Shown here piece after piece: positions 18,369-26,194 of a stretch of 64,000 nucleotides of DNA. The translations under genes and the position numbers were made by a program. Positions within the stretch are counted from its first letter, which is position 1; every line of letters begins with the position of its first letter. The stretch lies in the NCBI RefSeq assembly GCF_040782645.1, contig NZ_CP160403.1:9769001-9833000 (forward strand). Reading direction: 5' to 3'. Under the pieces are notes generated by a model. The model saw nothing but the letters and a program-made list of their open reading frames with translations. It ran no database searches and was not told the origin of the DNA. This stretch comes from Streptomyces sp. HUAS ZL42 (GTDB lineage: Bacteria > Actinomycetota > Actinomycetes > Streptomycetales > Streptomycetaceae).

Positions 18369-19070
18369 ATGGTCCGGGTGACCACCAGCACCGCAGATCT
18401 CTGGCACCACTACGGCCGCGCCCGCGCCACCAGTGACCGCACCGTTCCCGACACCTTCCACTGGAGTTGGGGCCAGGACGCCGGGCCCGGCCCCGAGGTC
18501 CTCGGTGACCTGACCGGCCGCTGTGTGGGCGACCTCGGCGCCGGCACATCCCGGCACGCAGCACACCTGGTGGTCCATCATCAGGCCGCTCAGGTCATCG
18601 CCATCGACGCCTCGCCCGCCCAGCACGCCATGGCAACCGACCTCTACGCCCGCCTCGCGCCCCGTCTGCGCATCGTGCAGTCCGACGCGGTGCCCCACCT
18701 GCAGGCGATGACCGGCGTGTACGACGTGCTGTACAGCGTCTTCGGCGCGGTGGACTTCACCGACCCGCGCGAGCTGCTGCCCGCGGCGGCAGCCGCCCTC
18801 AAGCCGGGCGGACGCCTGGTGTTCGCAACCCTTGCCCACCACCTGAGCGGGGCACCTGCCCAGCCCGATGCCGCGGCTGCCGATATTCCGGCAAGGACAC
18901 CGGACGGCGAAACCACCACGATGCGCCGCTGGGTCCTTCAAGAGCACGTGTGGACCAAGCTGCTCGACGAGGCCGGATTCACCAACATCACTGCCGACGT
19001 GCTGCCTGCGACCACCGGTGGGCCGCGCACTGCCGACACACTGCTGGTGGGCGCGTACCACCCGTCCTAG
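18369..19070 (+). CDS. Class I SAM-dependent methyltransferase
   Basis: A 233-residue soluble methyltransferase. Motif I is V-G-D-L-G-A-G-T-S (about residues 53-61). The acidic loop follows as V-I-A-I-D-A-S, then D-V-L-Y-S-V-F-G-A-V-D-F and the post-motif L-K-P-G-G-R-L-V-F-A. The substrate is unknown; the family (Methyltransf_25/11-like) includes many small-molecule methylases. The ATG at 18369 is used; an in-frame GTG at 18378 is an alternative, and neither has a strong ribosome site. It lies 110 bases after the unknown gene at 17788 on the same strand and may be cotranscribed with it. Confidence 0.85.
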   Translation: MVRVTTSTADLWHHYGRARATSDRTVPDTFHWSWGQDAGPGPEVLGDLTGRCVGDLGAGTSRHAAHLVVHHQAAQVIAIDASPAQHAMATDLYARLAPRLRIVQSDAVPHLQAMTGVYDVLYSVFGAVDFTDPRELLPAAAAALKPGGRLVFATLAHHLSGAPAQPDAAAADIPARTPDGETTTMRRWVLQEHVWTKLLDEAGFTNITADVLPATTGGPRTADTLLVGAYHPS

Positions 19071-19216
19071 AACAGGGCCCAGCTCCGCCAGCGACCTGGA
19101 GCTGAACGAGGAGAACGTCGACCGCTTCCAGCAGTTCGTCCCGCACCGCCTCGCCTTGAACCGGGCCTCAGGTAGTGGGGTCTCGCGGGCGGCGAAGTGC
19201 GCTGCGTTCGTGCCGC

Positions 19217-19814
19217 ATGGAAGACACCTCCCAGCTGCGTCAGGCCGTCCTTACCTGGCTTGAGCAGGCACGTGACCTGCCCTCGATACCTCAGGCCATC
19301 ACCGATGTAGGACTGTCGACAGAGCCAGGTTTTTGGGCCGTGATCAACGCGGTGGTGAGCGCTGCGCCGAAATCCGAGCACCGCGACCTGTACGGCAAGG
19401 TCGACGGTGACTGGCTGCCCCGATGGTGCACGCTCTTGGGCGGATCGGGACTGGGCGACGCGACCCGTCTGGTGGCCCAGGGGGCGACGGTGCCGGTGGA
19501 AGAGGTCGCGGACAGCTTCGTCGCCTACTGCACAGCACCCGCGCCGGCAGTGGAGGACTGGCTGTTGCTAAGCGGCGACCTCCCAGAGGGAATACAGATC
19601 CCGTTGGGCCGCTACACGCTGCAGACCTTCACCGCCGACAAGCTGAAGCAGTTGGGATGCCCGCCCTCTACGACCTGAAGCCGGGAGGCATCGACCTGTC
19701 TCTCCTGGCCGGTGAACCGTTCGTCCACGCCCCCGACCCCAGCCGCACATCGGACCGCAACGGCGCGCCCTGGTTCGACTTCACCGGTCCACGACCGGAA
19801 GCCCGCCACTGGAG
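19217..19814 (+). pseudogene. 5' part of an ApeA-like HEPN gene (frameshifted)
   Basis: The reading from ATG 19217 (M-E-D-T-S-Q-L-R-Q-A-V) continues to about 19660. There one base appears missing: the sensible protein passes to another frame (P-A-L-Y-D-L-K-P-G-G-I-D-L-S-L-L, then F-D-F-T-G-P-R-P-E-A-R-H-W). It is cut at 19814 by the IS1182 element, and the coding sense resumes exactly after the second target-site copy (R-A-L-L-P-L-I-L-W). So this is one gene of about 500 codons, broken twice. An upstream in-frame GTG at 19175 is an alternative start. See the 3' part at 21604 for the HEPN domain. Confidence 0.75.
19809..19814. repeat. Target-site duplication, left copy (CTGGAG)
   Basis: CTGGAG immediately left of the IS1182 left inverted repeat. 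The identical hexamer is at 21598-21603. Removing the IS and one copy restores the host reading H-W-R-A-L-L. Confidence 0.8.
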
Positions 19815-21597
19815 GACTTTGTTGGCGGATTCGGTGACCGCCCTTGGTGATCTTGTTTGATCGGGCAGTCTGATGGAGGTTCGGTTCCATCGTGCGGGGA
19901 GGCAAGGAGGGGCTGCGATGTCGCTGCGCCCTGTGCCTGCTCCGCCCGTCCCGGAGGCCACCGCGCGGGTGGCTCGCGCCGCATTCCGTAAGGGCTGTCT
20001 GGCCATGCGGATCCGGGATGAACTCGGTCCGCTGTTCGAGGACGAGCTGTTCGCTCGGGCATTTCCGCGTCGGGGTGGTCCAGCCTGGTCGCCGGGCCAG
20101 TTAGCGATGGTCAGTGTGCTGCAGTTCGCGGAGGGCCTGACGGACCGGCAGGCTGCCGACGCGGTGCGCGGGCGGATCGACGTCAAGTACGCGCTCGGCC
20201 TGGAGCTGGACGATCCCGGGTTCGACTTCTCCGTGCTCAGCGAGTTCCGGGACCGGCTGATGGCGCATGGCCTGGAGGAACTGGTCCTTGACCGGCTGCT
20301 GGAACGAGTGAGTGAGTTGGGGCTGCTGCGGGCGGGAGGCCGCCAGCGCACCGACTCCACGCACGTGCTGGCCCAGGTGCGGACGCTGAACCGGATGGAG
20401 TTCGTCGGCGAGAGCTTTGCGCGCCACACTGGAGACGCTGGCCGTCGCGGCGCCCGGCTGGCTCGGGCAGGTCGCCGCGCCACAGTGGTTCGAACGCTAC
20501 GGCAAGCGCATCGATTCCTTCCGCTTTCCCAAGGGAGGCGACGCCCGGCAGCAGTGGGCGCTGGCCGTGGGAGAGGACGGATTCGCGCTGCTTGGGGCCG
20601 TCTACGCACCCGGCGCACCGGTCTGGCTGCGGGAGATCGAGGCGGTGCAGGTCCTGCGCAGTGCGTGGGTGCAGCAATATCACCGTGACGAGGAGGGGGT
20701 GCGCTGGCGGGAGGGCAAAGATCTCCCGCCAGGCAGATTGAGGCTGTCCAGCCCCTACGACACCGACACCCGGTACAGCGTCAAGCGCGGCGCGGGCTGG
20801 GACGGCTACAAGGTCCACTTCACGGAGTCCTGCGAGCCGGATGCCCCGCATCTGATCACGAACGTGGTCACCACCGACGCCACCGTTCCCGACGTGGAGA
20901 TCACCGAGCCCGTTCACCACGCGCTGGCCGCGCGCGGCCTGCTGCCCGGCATCCACCTGGTCGACTCCGGCTACACCTCCGCCGCGCTGCTGGTCGCCGC
21001 CGCCGAGCAGGACATCGAGCTGATGGGACCGGTCTTCGCCGACACCACCGCCCAGGGCCGGGCCGGCGACGGCCTCGGACAGGACGCCTTCACCATCGAC
21101 TGGCCGGCCCGCACGGTCACGTGCCCCCGCGGACAGCGCAGTGTCAGCTGGTCTGAGCAGTGCAAACCCACCGGCACCGAGATCATCCGGGTCCACTTCG
21201 CCAAGGCCGACTGCGACGCCTGCCCGGCGCGCGCGGCGTGCACCAGCGCCAAGAGCAAGTGGGGCCGCAGTCTGACCCTGCTCACTCAACCTCAGCAGCA
21301 GGCTCTTGAACAGCGCCGACGCGAACAGGGGACCGCTGAGTGGAGGACCGCCTACGGCACACGCGCCGGAGTTGAAGGCACCATCTCCCAGGCGGTCCGG
21401 GTGACGCGGACACGGACCACGCCCTACCGTGGGTTGCACAAAACCCACCTCGGTCATGTCCTGACCGGCGCCGGACTCAACCTCCACCGCCTCGACGCCT
21501 GGTGGACCGAAACTCCCATCGGCACCACCCGCATCAGCCGCTTCGCCCGTCTTGGCCTGGAACTGGCCGCCTGAACACCGAATCCGCCAACAAAGTC
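19815..21597 (+). mobile_element. IS1182-family insertion sequence, complete ends
   Basis: A 1783-bp element with perfect 22-bp terminal inverted repeats at 19815-19836 and 21576-21597 (beginning GACTTTGTTGGCGG) and a 6-bp direct duplication CTGGAG outside. It carries one transposase gene with a frameshift. It is inserted in the HEPN gene in the same orientation. The perfect ends and duplication point to a recent insertion. Confidence 0.9.
19918..21574 (+). pseudogene. IS1182-family transposase, one frameshift
   Basis: The ATG at 19918 opens M-S-L-R-P-V-P-A-P-P. The N-terminal part has the IS1182 pattern (A-F-P-R-R-G-G-P-A-W-S-P-G, L-T-D-R-Q-A-A-D-A-V-R, L-R-A-G-G-R-Q-R-T-D-S-T-H-V, with the first catalytic Asp in T-D-S-T). 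At the TTT run at 20416-20418 one extra base moves the reading: ...G-E-S then L-R-A-T-L-E-T-L in the next frame. It continues through V-D-S-G-Y-T-S, the four-Cys block C-x-x-C-x-x-x-x-x-C, and G-V-E-G-T-I-S-Q (catalytic Glu), to a stop at 21572. Either an inactivating indel or, less likely, a programmed slip. Everything else needed is present. Confidence 0.85.
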
Positions 21598-21603
21598 CTG
21601 GAG
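21598..21603. repeat. Target-site duplication, right copy (CTGGAG)
   Basis: Second copy of CTGGAG directly after the right inverted repeat of the IS1182 element. Confidence 0.8.
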
Positions 21604-22510
21604 GGCTCTGCTGCCGCTGATCCTGTGGAGTGAGGACCTGCTGCACGTCGACGCGGTGTTCGACGTCGAGCGCGGCCGGTCCTTCGACCTGAACCGAAAG
21701 CAGGTGCCCACCACAATCCAGCTCTACGAGGACCACTACGGCAGCCCAGAAGAAGTCGAAGTCCGCGAGACAGGCAGCTTCTACGTCGCTCCAGCCGGTC
21801 TCCCGCGGCTGCAAGCCTTCTGTTCCGCAGTGACAGCAAAGATCGACGCCGTCATGGACGGCATCACCAGCGGCCGGAGCCTGCGCAGGAAGCGAGCCCG
21901 GCGCCTGGAGCGAGCCGCCAGTCACCTGCTGCAGGCCTACCAGCGCACCCACAGGGACGACGGTGTGTGGGAGCAAGAGGCCGACGAGCTGCACCTGGAC
22001 TATGTCATCGCGCTGGAAGCCCTGATGGTCAGCCCCGACGACAAGCACGAGGGCATCAGCGAAAGGATCCGGACCCGGACAGCCGCTCTGTTCCCCAGCC
22101 CACTGCGCGAGCGCGTCGAGAACAGGGTGCAGAAGGCGTACAGCGCGCGCTCGAAACACGTACACGGAGGCCTGCTCGTAGACCAGGAGGAGACACAGAA
22201 GCAGGCCGAACTGCGTGAGCTCAGGCTCCTCATCCGGCAGGTCGCCCTACGCTGGCTCATCCTCACCCCCTGCGACACTCAAGACCTCGCACCTCGCCTT
22301 GACGCCGCAGCTGACTGCAGCAGCTGCGCACGCACCATTGACGAGCCCCTACGCGCCTTCTTCCAGGAATCACCGCCACAGGACGACATCCGCGCAGCGC
22401 CTCCTGTGCCATGCGGTGGAAACCGTCGTCGAGGAGACCGACCGCGGGGCCCGGTCGACCCCCGGCCTGGCGGCCCGGCCGACGGCGGAACCGCAGGCGA
22501 TCGCCGGTAG
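21604..22510 (+). pseudogene. 3' part of the ApeA-like HEPN gene
   Basis: Continuation of the gene cut at 19814. After A-L-L-P-L-I-L-W-S-E-D-L-L and a middle region comes a HEPN domain of the ApeA type (about 21880-22190): R-A-S-H-L-L-Q-A-Y-like helices, D-Y-V-I-A-L-E-A-L, then the signature R-S-K-H-V-H-G-G, which fits the R-x4-H catalytic motif of HEPN RNases. ApeA-like HEPN proteins are established anti-phage defence effectors. A C-terminal extension rich in Gly, Pro and Arg may be read-through noise. The domain itself is intact, but it is separated from its start by a 1.8-kb IS and a frameshift, so the defence gene is dead unless it is restarted internally. Confidence 0.75.
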
Positions 22511-22519
22511 GGTGCGGCG

Positions 22520-22672
22520 GTGCGCACGGTCGAGCTCCGGTTGGATGAGGCGGCAGAGCTAGCGGTTTGGGAGGCCTGGCGGCGGCTCGCGGCCGCGGCT
22601 GCCAGTCAGGCGTGCCACCGGTCACCGACCAACTGCCCGCACCTCACCCTGGCGGCCTGCCCGGAGTTGACC
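22520..22672 (+). pseudogene. 2'-5' RNA ligase family N-terminal fragment
   Basis: A GTG at 22520 opens V-R-T-V-E-L-R-L-D-E-A-A-E and reaches H-R-S-P-T-N-C-P-H-L-T-L-A, the first H-x-T-like motif of the 2H phosphoesterase / 2'-5' RNA ligase family as seen in Streptomyces. After about 51 codons homology ends, and the frame continues into an unrelated gene fragment. The second H-x-T half is absent, so this is a fragment. Confidence 0.55.
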
Positions 22673-23171
22673 GCTCCGATTGGCTGGGAGCTCGCCGAGG
22701 TGGCCGCCGGCGCCGGACGGAACGAGCGCCGACGCCGCGCGCTGTCGCTGTGGGACGAGGACATGCGCAACCGGCATCAGCACGAGACGGACACCGGTCA
22801 CCAACCGTCCGGCGGCGGCATGACCGGTGCGCAGCGCCGGGCCGAGATCCGCGCCCTCGCCGATCGCCTCGCCCTGGCCCCGCTGACCGCACCCAAGACC
22901 CACCAGATCCTGCTCACCGCCGCCCCCGCGGCAGGTCTCACCGCGGTCAAGGTGGGCGCCGCCTGGCGGGCGGCCTCCGGCTTTGCACACGGCCGCTACT
23001 GGCCCAACCTGCGCGCCTCCCAGCCTCGCGCGGCCATACCCGGAGCCGATGGGCGTCCACACCGTGGCTCTGGTCATCGACGAGGAACAGCACCGGCCGC
23101 TGGCCGAGTACTGCCGCATCATGCTGCGCCGGCCGCAGGAGCATTACCACGCCCGCGCCCAGGCCCGCTGA
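22673..23171 (+). pseudogene. Fragment of a conserved streptomycete hypothetical protein, frameshifted
   Basis: Fused in frame behind the RNA-ligase fragment is a stretch typical of a common Streptomyces hypothetical protein: L-S-L-W-D-E-D-M, M-T-G-A-Q-R-R-A-E-I-R-A-L-A-D-R-L, and S-G-F-A-H-G-R-Y-W-P-N-L. At about 23040 the reading shifts one frame (V-A-L-V-I-D-E-E-Q-H-R-P-L-A-E-Y-C-R) and runs to a stop at 23169-23171. The N-terminus is missing and the frame is broken. The role of the intact protein is unknown. Confidence 0.6.
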
Positions 23172-23427
23172 CAGCGAGCAGGCATACCCCGGCCACTCAC
23201 TTCGCTGTACTCACACGATCGGCCGGTCCCCGCAGGGAGGCCTGGCTCGTTGACGCGTGCAGCAGCGCAGCACGAGGGCCGCCGCGAAGCCCGGGACTAC
23301 GGGCGCTGGTTCTGTCGGTAGTTGGTGGCTCTGGTCCACTTTCTGTGGATGCCTCACCGACAGTGATGTCAGTGGCATGTGGTGAGATGGCCGCGCTCTA
23401 TCAGCCGCCTGGTGGGAGATCGTTCCG

Positions 23428-23703
23428 ATGCCTGTGTACCCTTCGCTGACGCGTGCTCTGGCTGAGGCTTTGGTCGATGTCCTCTGGTTCGTTGAGGGGT
23501 GCGAGGACGAGCAGATGGATCCGGATGACGCGGTCAAGGTCTTGGAGGGTGTCGCTCATCTGGTGACTCAGCTGTCGAGTGATCAGCGAAGCGAGTTCAT
23601 CGACCTACTCGGTTCGATGGCTGCAGAGGAGGCCGATCCTTCGCGCCGCGAGTTCTTGGAGGGCTTCCCTGATGGTTTTGGACTCGTTGAGGACGACTCG
23701 TGA
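23428..23703 (+). CDS. Small acidic hypothetical protein
   Basis: A 91-residue protein, M-P-V-Y-P-S-L-T-R-A-L-A-E-A-L-V-D at the start and a strongly acidic C-terminus (L-V-E-D-D-S). It is all alpha-helical with no TM segment, signal or motif I recognise. It is a complete small gene among remnants. Composition and size resemble immunity or small regulatory proteins, but there is no toxin partner on either side, so this is not claimed. The 256 bases upstream hold no gene. Confidence 0.6.
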   Translation: MPVYPSLTRALAEALVDVLWFVEGCEDEQMDPDDAVKVLEGVAHLVTQLSSDQRSEFIDLLGSMAAEEADPSRREFLEGFPDGFGLVEDDS

Positions 23704-23710
23704 CCTGGTT

Positions 23711-23923
23711 CTATGCGTAGAGCAGGACGCGCTTGCGGAGGAGTTCGAAGCCCGCGCGACCGAACATCTGACGCTTGAGCATCTTGATCCGGTTGACGTG
23801 GCCTTCGACGACGCCGGAGTTCCAGGGTTGTGAGAGGCCGGCGATGACGGCGTCGGGGCCGCGTTCGAGATGCTGGGCGAATCGGCGGAGACTGGGCACT
23901 CGGCTATTGAGCGGAGCGACCAA
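23711..23923 (-). mobile_element. ISL3-type transposase C-terminal remnant
   Basis: The minus-strand frame reads G-L-S-Q-P-W-N-S-G-V-V-E-G-H-V-N-R-I-K-M and then G-R-A-G-F-E-L-L-R-K-R-V-L, the C-terminal signature of ISL3-family (DDE_Tnp_ISL3) transposases, with the catalytic Glu in V-V-E-G. Only about 70 codons remain. Confidence 0.85.
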
Positions 23924-23941
23924 TGGCCGGGATCCTCTCTC

Positions 23942-24180
23942 CTAAATCGGGGTGGCAGTGCTGCGGCGGGAAATCTCGGCAGCGTAGTCAGCTCGGGTTG
24001 AACCAGCCTCCTTGGTCCACTTCTCGGCGCGGCTGATGTGAAGGCCCAGCAGGCGGCTGAGGACGACTGCGGGGAGCTCCGAGGAGAGCTCCATGAGTGT
24101 GGTGTTGCGGGCAGGACGTGCCTTGATGGGTCTTCGAAGTTGAGCGGTGCGCTGACTCGCTCTGCGGACGGGACGTCACA
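23942..24180 (-). pseudogene. C-terminal remnant of a tyrosine-type site-specific integrase
   Basis: In the frame ending at TAG (complement of 23942-23944) the protein reads A-Q-L-R-R-P-I-K-A-R-P-A-R-N, then L-S-S-E-L-P-A-V-V-L-S-R-L-L-G-L-H-I and W-T-K-E-A-G. This is the HTH-like tail found at the C-terminus of an integrase/recombinase family in Streptomyces mobile elements. The catalytic part is absent. The identification rests on the tail only. Confidence 0.5.
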
Positions 24181-24341
24181 GTTCGTGTTGGGCCGGGGGC
24201 TCGGCCCTGGATGCAAGATGCCCGGGGGCGCTGCGTGATCATTTCTGTTCTCTCCGCAGAACGATCACGCAGGTTGCCACGAGCTTGCTTAATTGACGGG
24301 CCCACCGGTCTTCTGCCTCAAGGCGGTGGCGAGGAGAACCG

Positions 24342-24989
24342 TCAGGGTTCCCCGGCATGTGTTTCGTCGGCAAGAAGGCCCAGCAGGATGATGTCGAGCG
24401 CCCCGGCGAGGCGCTCGTGCAGGTCGAAGGGGGCCGGTTCCTCGCGGATCCAGCGCAGGATCGTCGAGAAGTAGCAGGCCGCCAGCAGTTGGCCGGCCTG
24501 GTCGCAGTCGACGCCGGCCCTGATCTCCCCGCGTTGCCGACCTTGCTCGACGATCCTGGCGAGTTCGATTTCCAGGGACGGGTCCTGCAGGAGGTGCCCG
24601 TACCGCGCTGAGGCGTCCATCAGGACGGTGGTCTCTGCACGGGAGGCGACGTTGAGGTCACCCATCTCCTTCAGGTAGCGGCGCAGCCGGTCGTCGACCG
24701 GCAGGTCCTCGGCGTGCTCCGCGCCGAGGATCTCAGCGACGCGGGCGCGGCGGCGGATTCCCCATTCCTCAAGGAAGCCGACCTTCTGCGCGAAGTGGTT
24801 GAAGACGGTGGCCCGGGCGACATCGGCGGCCTCGGCGATCTGCTCCATGGTGGTCGCCTCGTATCCCTGGGCGACGAAGAGACCGACCGCCGTCTCATAC
24901 AGCTGGTCGTGCAGCTTCCGACGCCTGCGCTCCTGGCGCCCCACGGCCGCGCCGCCCTCGGAGGCGGCTGCTGCGTCCCGGATCTTCAT
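24342..24989 (-). CDS. TetR-family regulator of the MBL-MFS-FAH operon
   Basis: A 215-residue TetR repressor. The HTH is at about residues 20-68 (L-Y-E-T-A-V-G-L-F-V-A-Q-G-Y-E-A-T-T-M-E-Q-I-A, then A-R-A-T-V-F-N-H-F-A-Q-K), with a helical C-terminal ligand domain. The start ATG at 24989 is preceded by a weak CTGGGG. It is divergent from the metallo-beta-lactamase-fold gene at 25130; the 140-bp gap carries a promoter-like pair and an 18-bp palindrome. Repression of the catabolic operon with relief by a pathway intermediate is the likely logic. Confidence 0.9.
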   Translation of the reverse strand: MKIRDAAAASEGGAAVGRQERRRRKLHDQLYETAVGLFVAQGYEATTMEQIAEAADVARATVFNHFAQKVGFLEEWGIRRRARVAEILGAEHAEDLPVDDRLRRYLKEMGDLNVASRAETTVLMDASARYGHLLQDPSLEIELARIVEQGRQRGEIRAGVDCDQAGQLLAACYFSTILRWIREEPAPFDLHERLAGALDIILLGLLADETHAGEP

Positions 24990-25020
24990 GGCCCCAGTAC
25001 AACACAAGGCCGCACAGCTC

Positions 25021-25049
25021 TTGACCCCTCTCCGGCATCTATCTAGATT
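25021..25049 (+). promoter_or_regulatory. Sigma70-like promoter for the MBL-MFS-FAH operon
   Basis: TTGACC at 25021-25026 and TAGATT at 25044-25049, with a 17-bp spacer, face the operon at 25130. The match to the housekeeping sigma consensus is good for Streptomyces. Confidence 0.5.
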
Positions 25050-25059
25050 CCTCTCCATT

Positions 25060-25077
25060 GCTGGACTTGAGTCCAGC
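25060..25077. promoter_or_regulatory. 18-bp palindromic operator
   Basis: GCTGGACT-TG-AGTCCAGC is a perfect inverted repeat with 8-bp arms. It starts 10 bp after the promoter -10 hexamer, where a bound TetR dimer would cover the start of transcription. It is the only strong palindrome in the divergent gap. Confidence 0.65.
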
Positions 25078-25129
25078 AGTGGATGAAAGTCTCGCACTGT
25101 TGATCGCGGGACGCTGACAAGGAGGCAAC

Positions 25130-26068
25130 GTGGCTTCCGTGACATCCCAGACGGGCTGTATCGAGCTCGGACACGGCTGTTACGCCTGGATCGCGGGCGA
25201 TGTCGGATGGGGCATGAGCAACGCCGGGCTGATCACCGGCCGGGGCGCGTCGCTGCTCGTCGACACCCTCTACGACCTGCGGCTGACCAAGACCATGCTC
25301 GACGCGCTGGCGCCGCTGACCGCCCCGGCACCGATCTCCACCGTGGTCAACACCCACGGCAACGGCGACCACTGGTTCGGCAACCAGCTTGTGTCCCACG
25401 CCGAGATCATCGCGGCCCGCCGGTCCGTGGCGGACATGCGGCAGGTGGGCCCCGCCGAGATGCGGGCGCTGACCGGCATGGACAGCCCGGCCGGACACTT
25501 CGCTGGCCAGATCTTCGGCCGCTTCGACTACACCGACATCGAACCCGTCCTCCCGAACCGGGTCTTCGACGGCGAGACCGTCCTCGACATCGGCGGGGTG
25601 GATGTCCGCCTCATCGACGTGGGACCCGCGCACAGCGCCGGCGACACGATCGTCCACGTGCCGCAGGCCCGGACCGTCTACACCGGCGACATCGTCTTCG
25701 CCGGGGCGGCGCCGGTCGTCTGGCACGGCCCCTTCACTCGCTGGCTCGCCGCCTGCGACCTGCTGCTGGGCCTTGACGCGGACGTCGTCGTACCCGGCCA
25801 CGGCCCCGTCACCACCAAACAGGCCGTCCGCGAGATCCGCGACTACCTGGAATACGTCCACGAGCAGGCCACCGCCCGCTTTGCCGCCGGCATGCCCGCC
25901 ATGGATGCGGCCCGCGACATCCGCCTCGGCCGCTTCACCGACTTGCACGAGAGCGAACGCCTGGCCGTCAACGTGCACACCGTCTACCGGGAGCTCGACC
26001 CCTCACTGCCCCCGCCCGACGGCCCCGGCCTGTTCGGCCGCATGGCCGAGCTCTGCCCCCGCGTCTGA
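25130..26068 (+). CDS. Metallo-beta-lactamase-fold hydrolase
   Basis: A 312-residue MBL-fold protein. The GTG at 25130 has GGAGG at 25121-25125. The zinc motif is T-H-G-N-G-D-H-W-F-G (H-x-x-x-D-H form of H-x-H-x-D-H, the first His followed by Gly-Asn-Gly). Later ligands are in G-P-A-H-S-A-G-D, Y-T-G-D-I-V-F and V-P-G-H-G-P-V. There is no signal peptide, so it is cytosolic. It is the first gene of an operon with an MFS pump and an FAH-family enzyme, which suggests hydrolysis of a thioester, lactone or ester in a catabolic or detoxification route rather than a beta-lactamase. Confidence 0.9.
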   Translation: MASVTSQTGCIELGHGCYAWIAGDVGWGMSNAGLITGRGASLLVDTLYDLRLTKTMLDALAPLTAPAPISTVVNTHGNGDHWFGNQLVSHAEIIAARRSVADMRQVGPAEMRALTGMDSPAGHFAGQIFGRFDYTDIEPVLPNRVFDGETVLDIGGVDVRLIDVGPAHSAGDTIVHVPQARTVYTGDIVFAGAAPVVWHGPFTRWLAACDLLLGLDADVVVPGHGPVTTKQAVREIRDYLEYVHEQATARFAAGMPAMDAARDIRLGRFTDLHESERLAVNVHTVYRELDPSLPPPDGPGLFGRMAELCPRV

Positions 26069-26194
26069 GAACGCTCCCCGCCTGCCCCGACGAGGCCCCA
26101 CCCTCCGCCGACCGGCGCACCGCCCCTCCGGTACGCGCAGCTCCCCACCATCCCCCTCGGGCCGTACGTCCCGCCAACCCTCCAAGGAGGAGAC

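Noticed and set aside
20237..22165. Minus-strand frame of 642 codons across the IS1182 and HEPN genes
   Set aside because: It crosses an IS boundary and opposes recognisable transposase motifs, so it cannot be an ancient gene.
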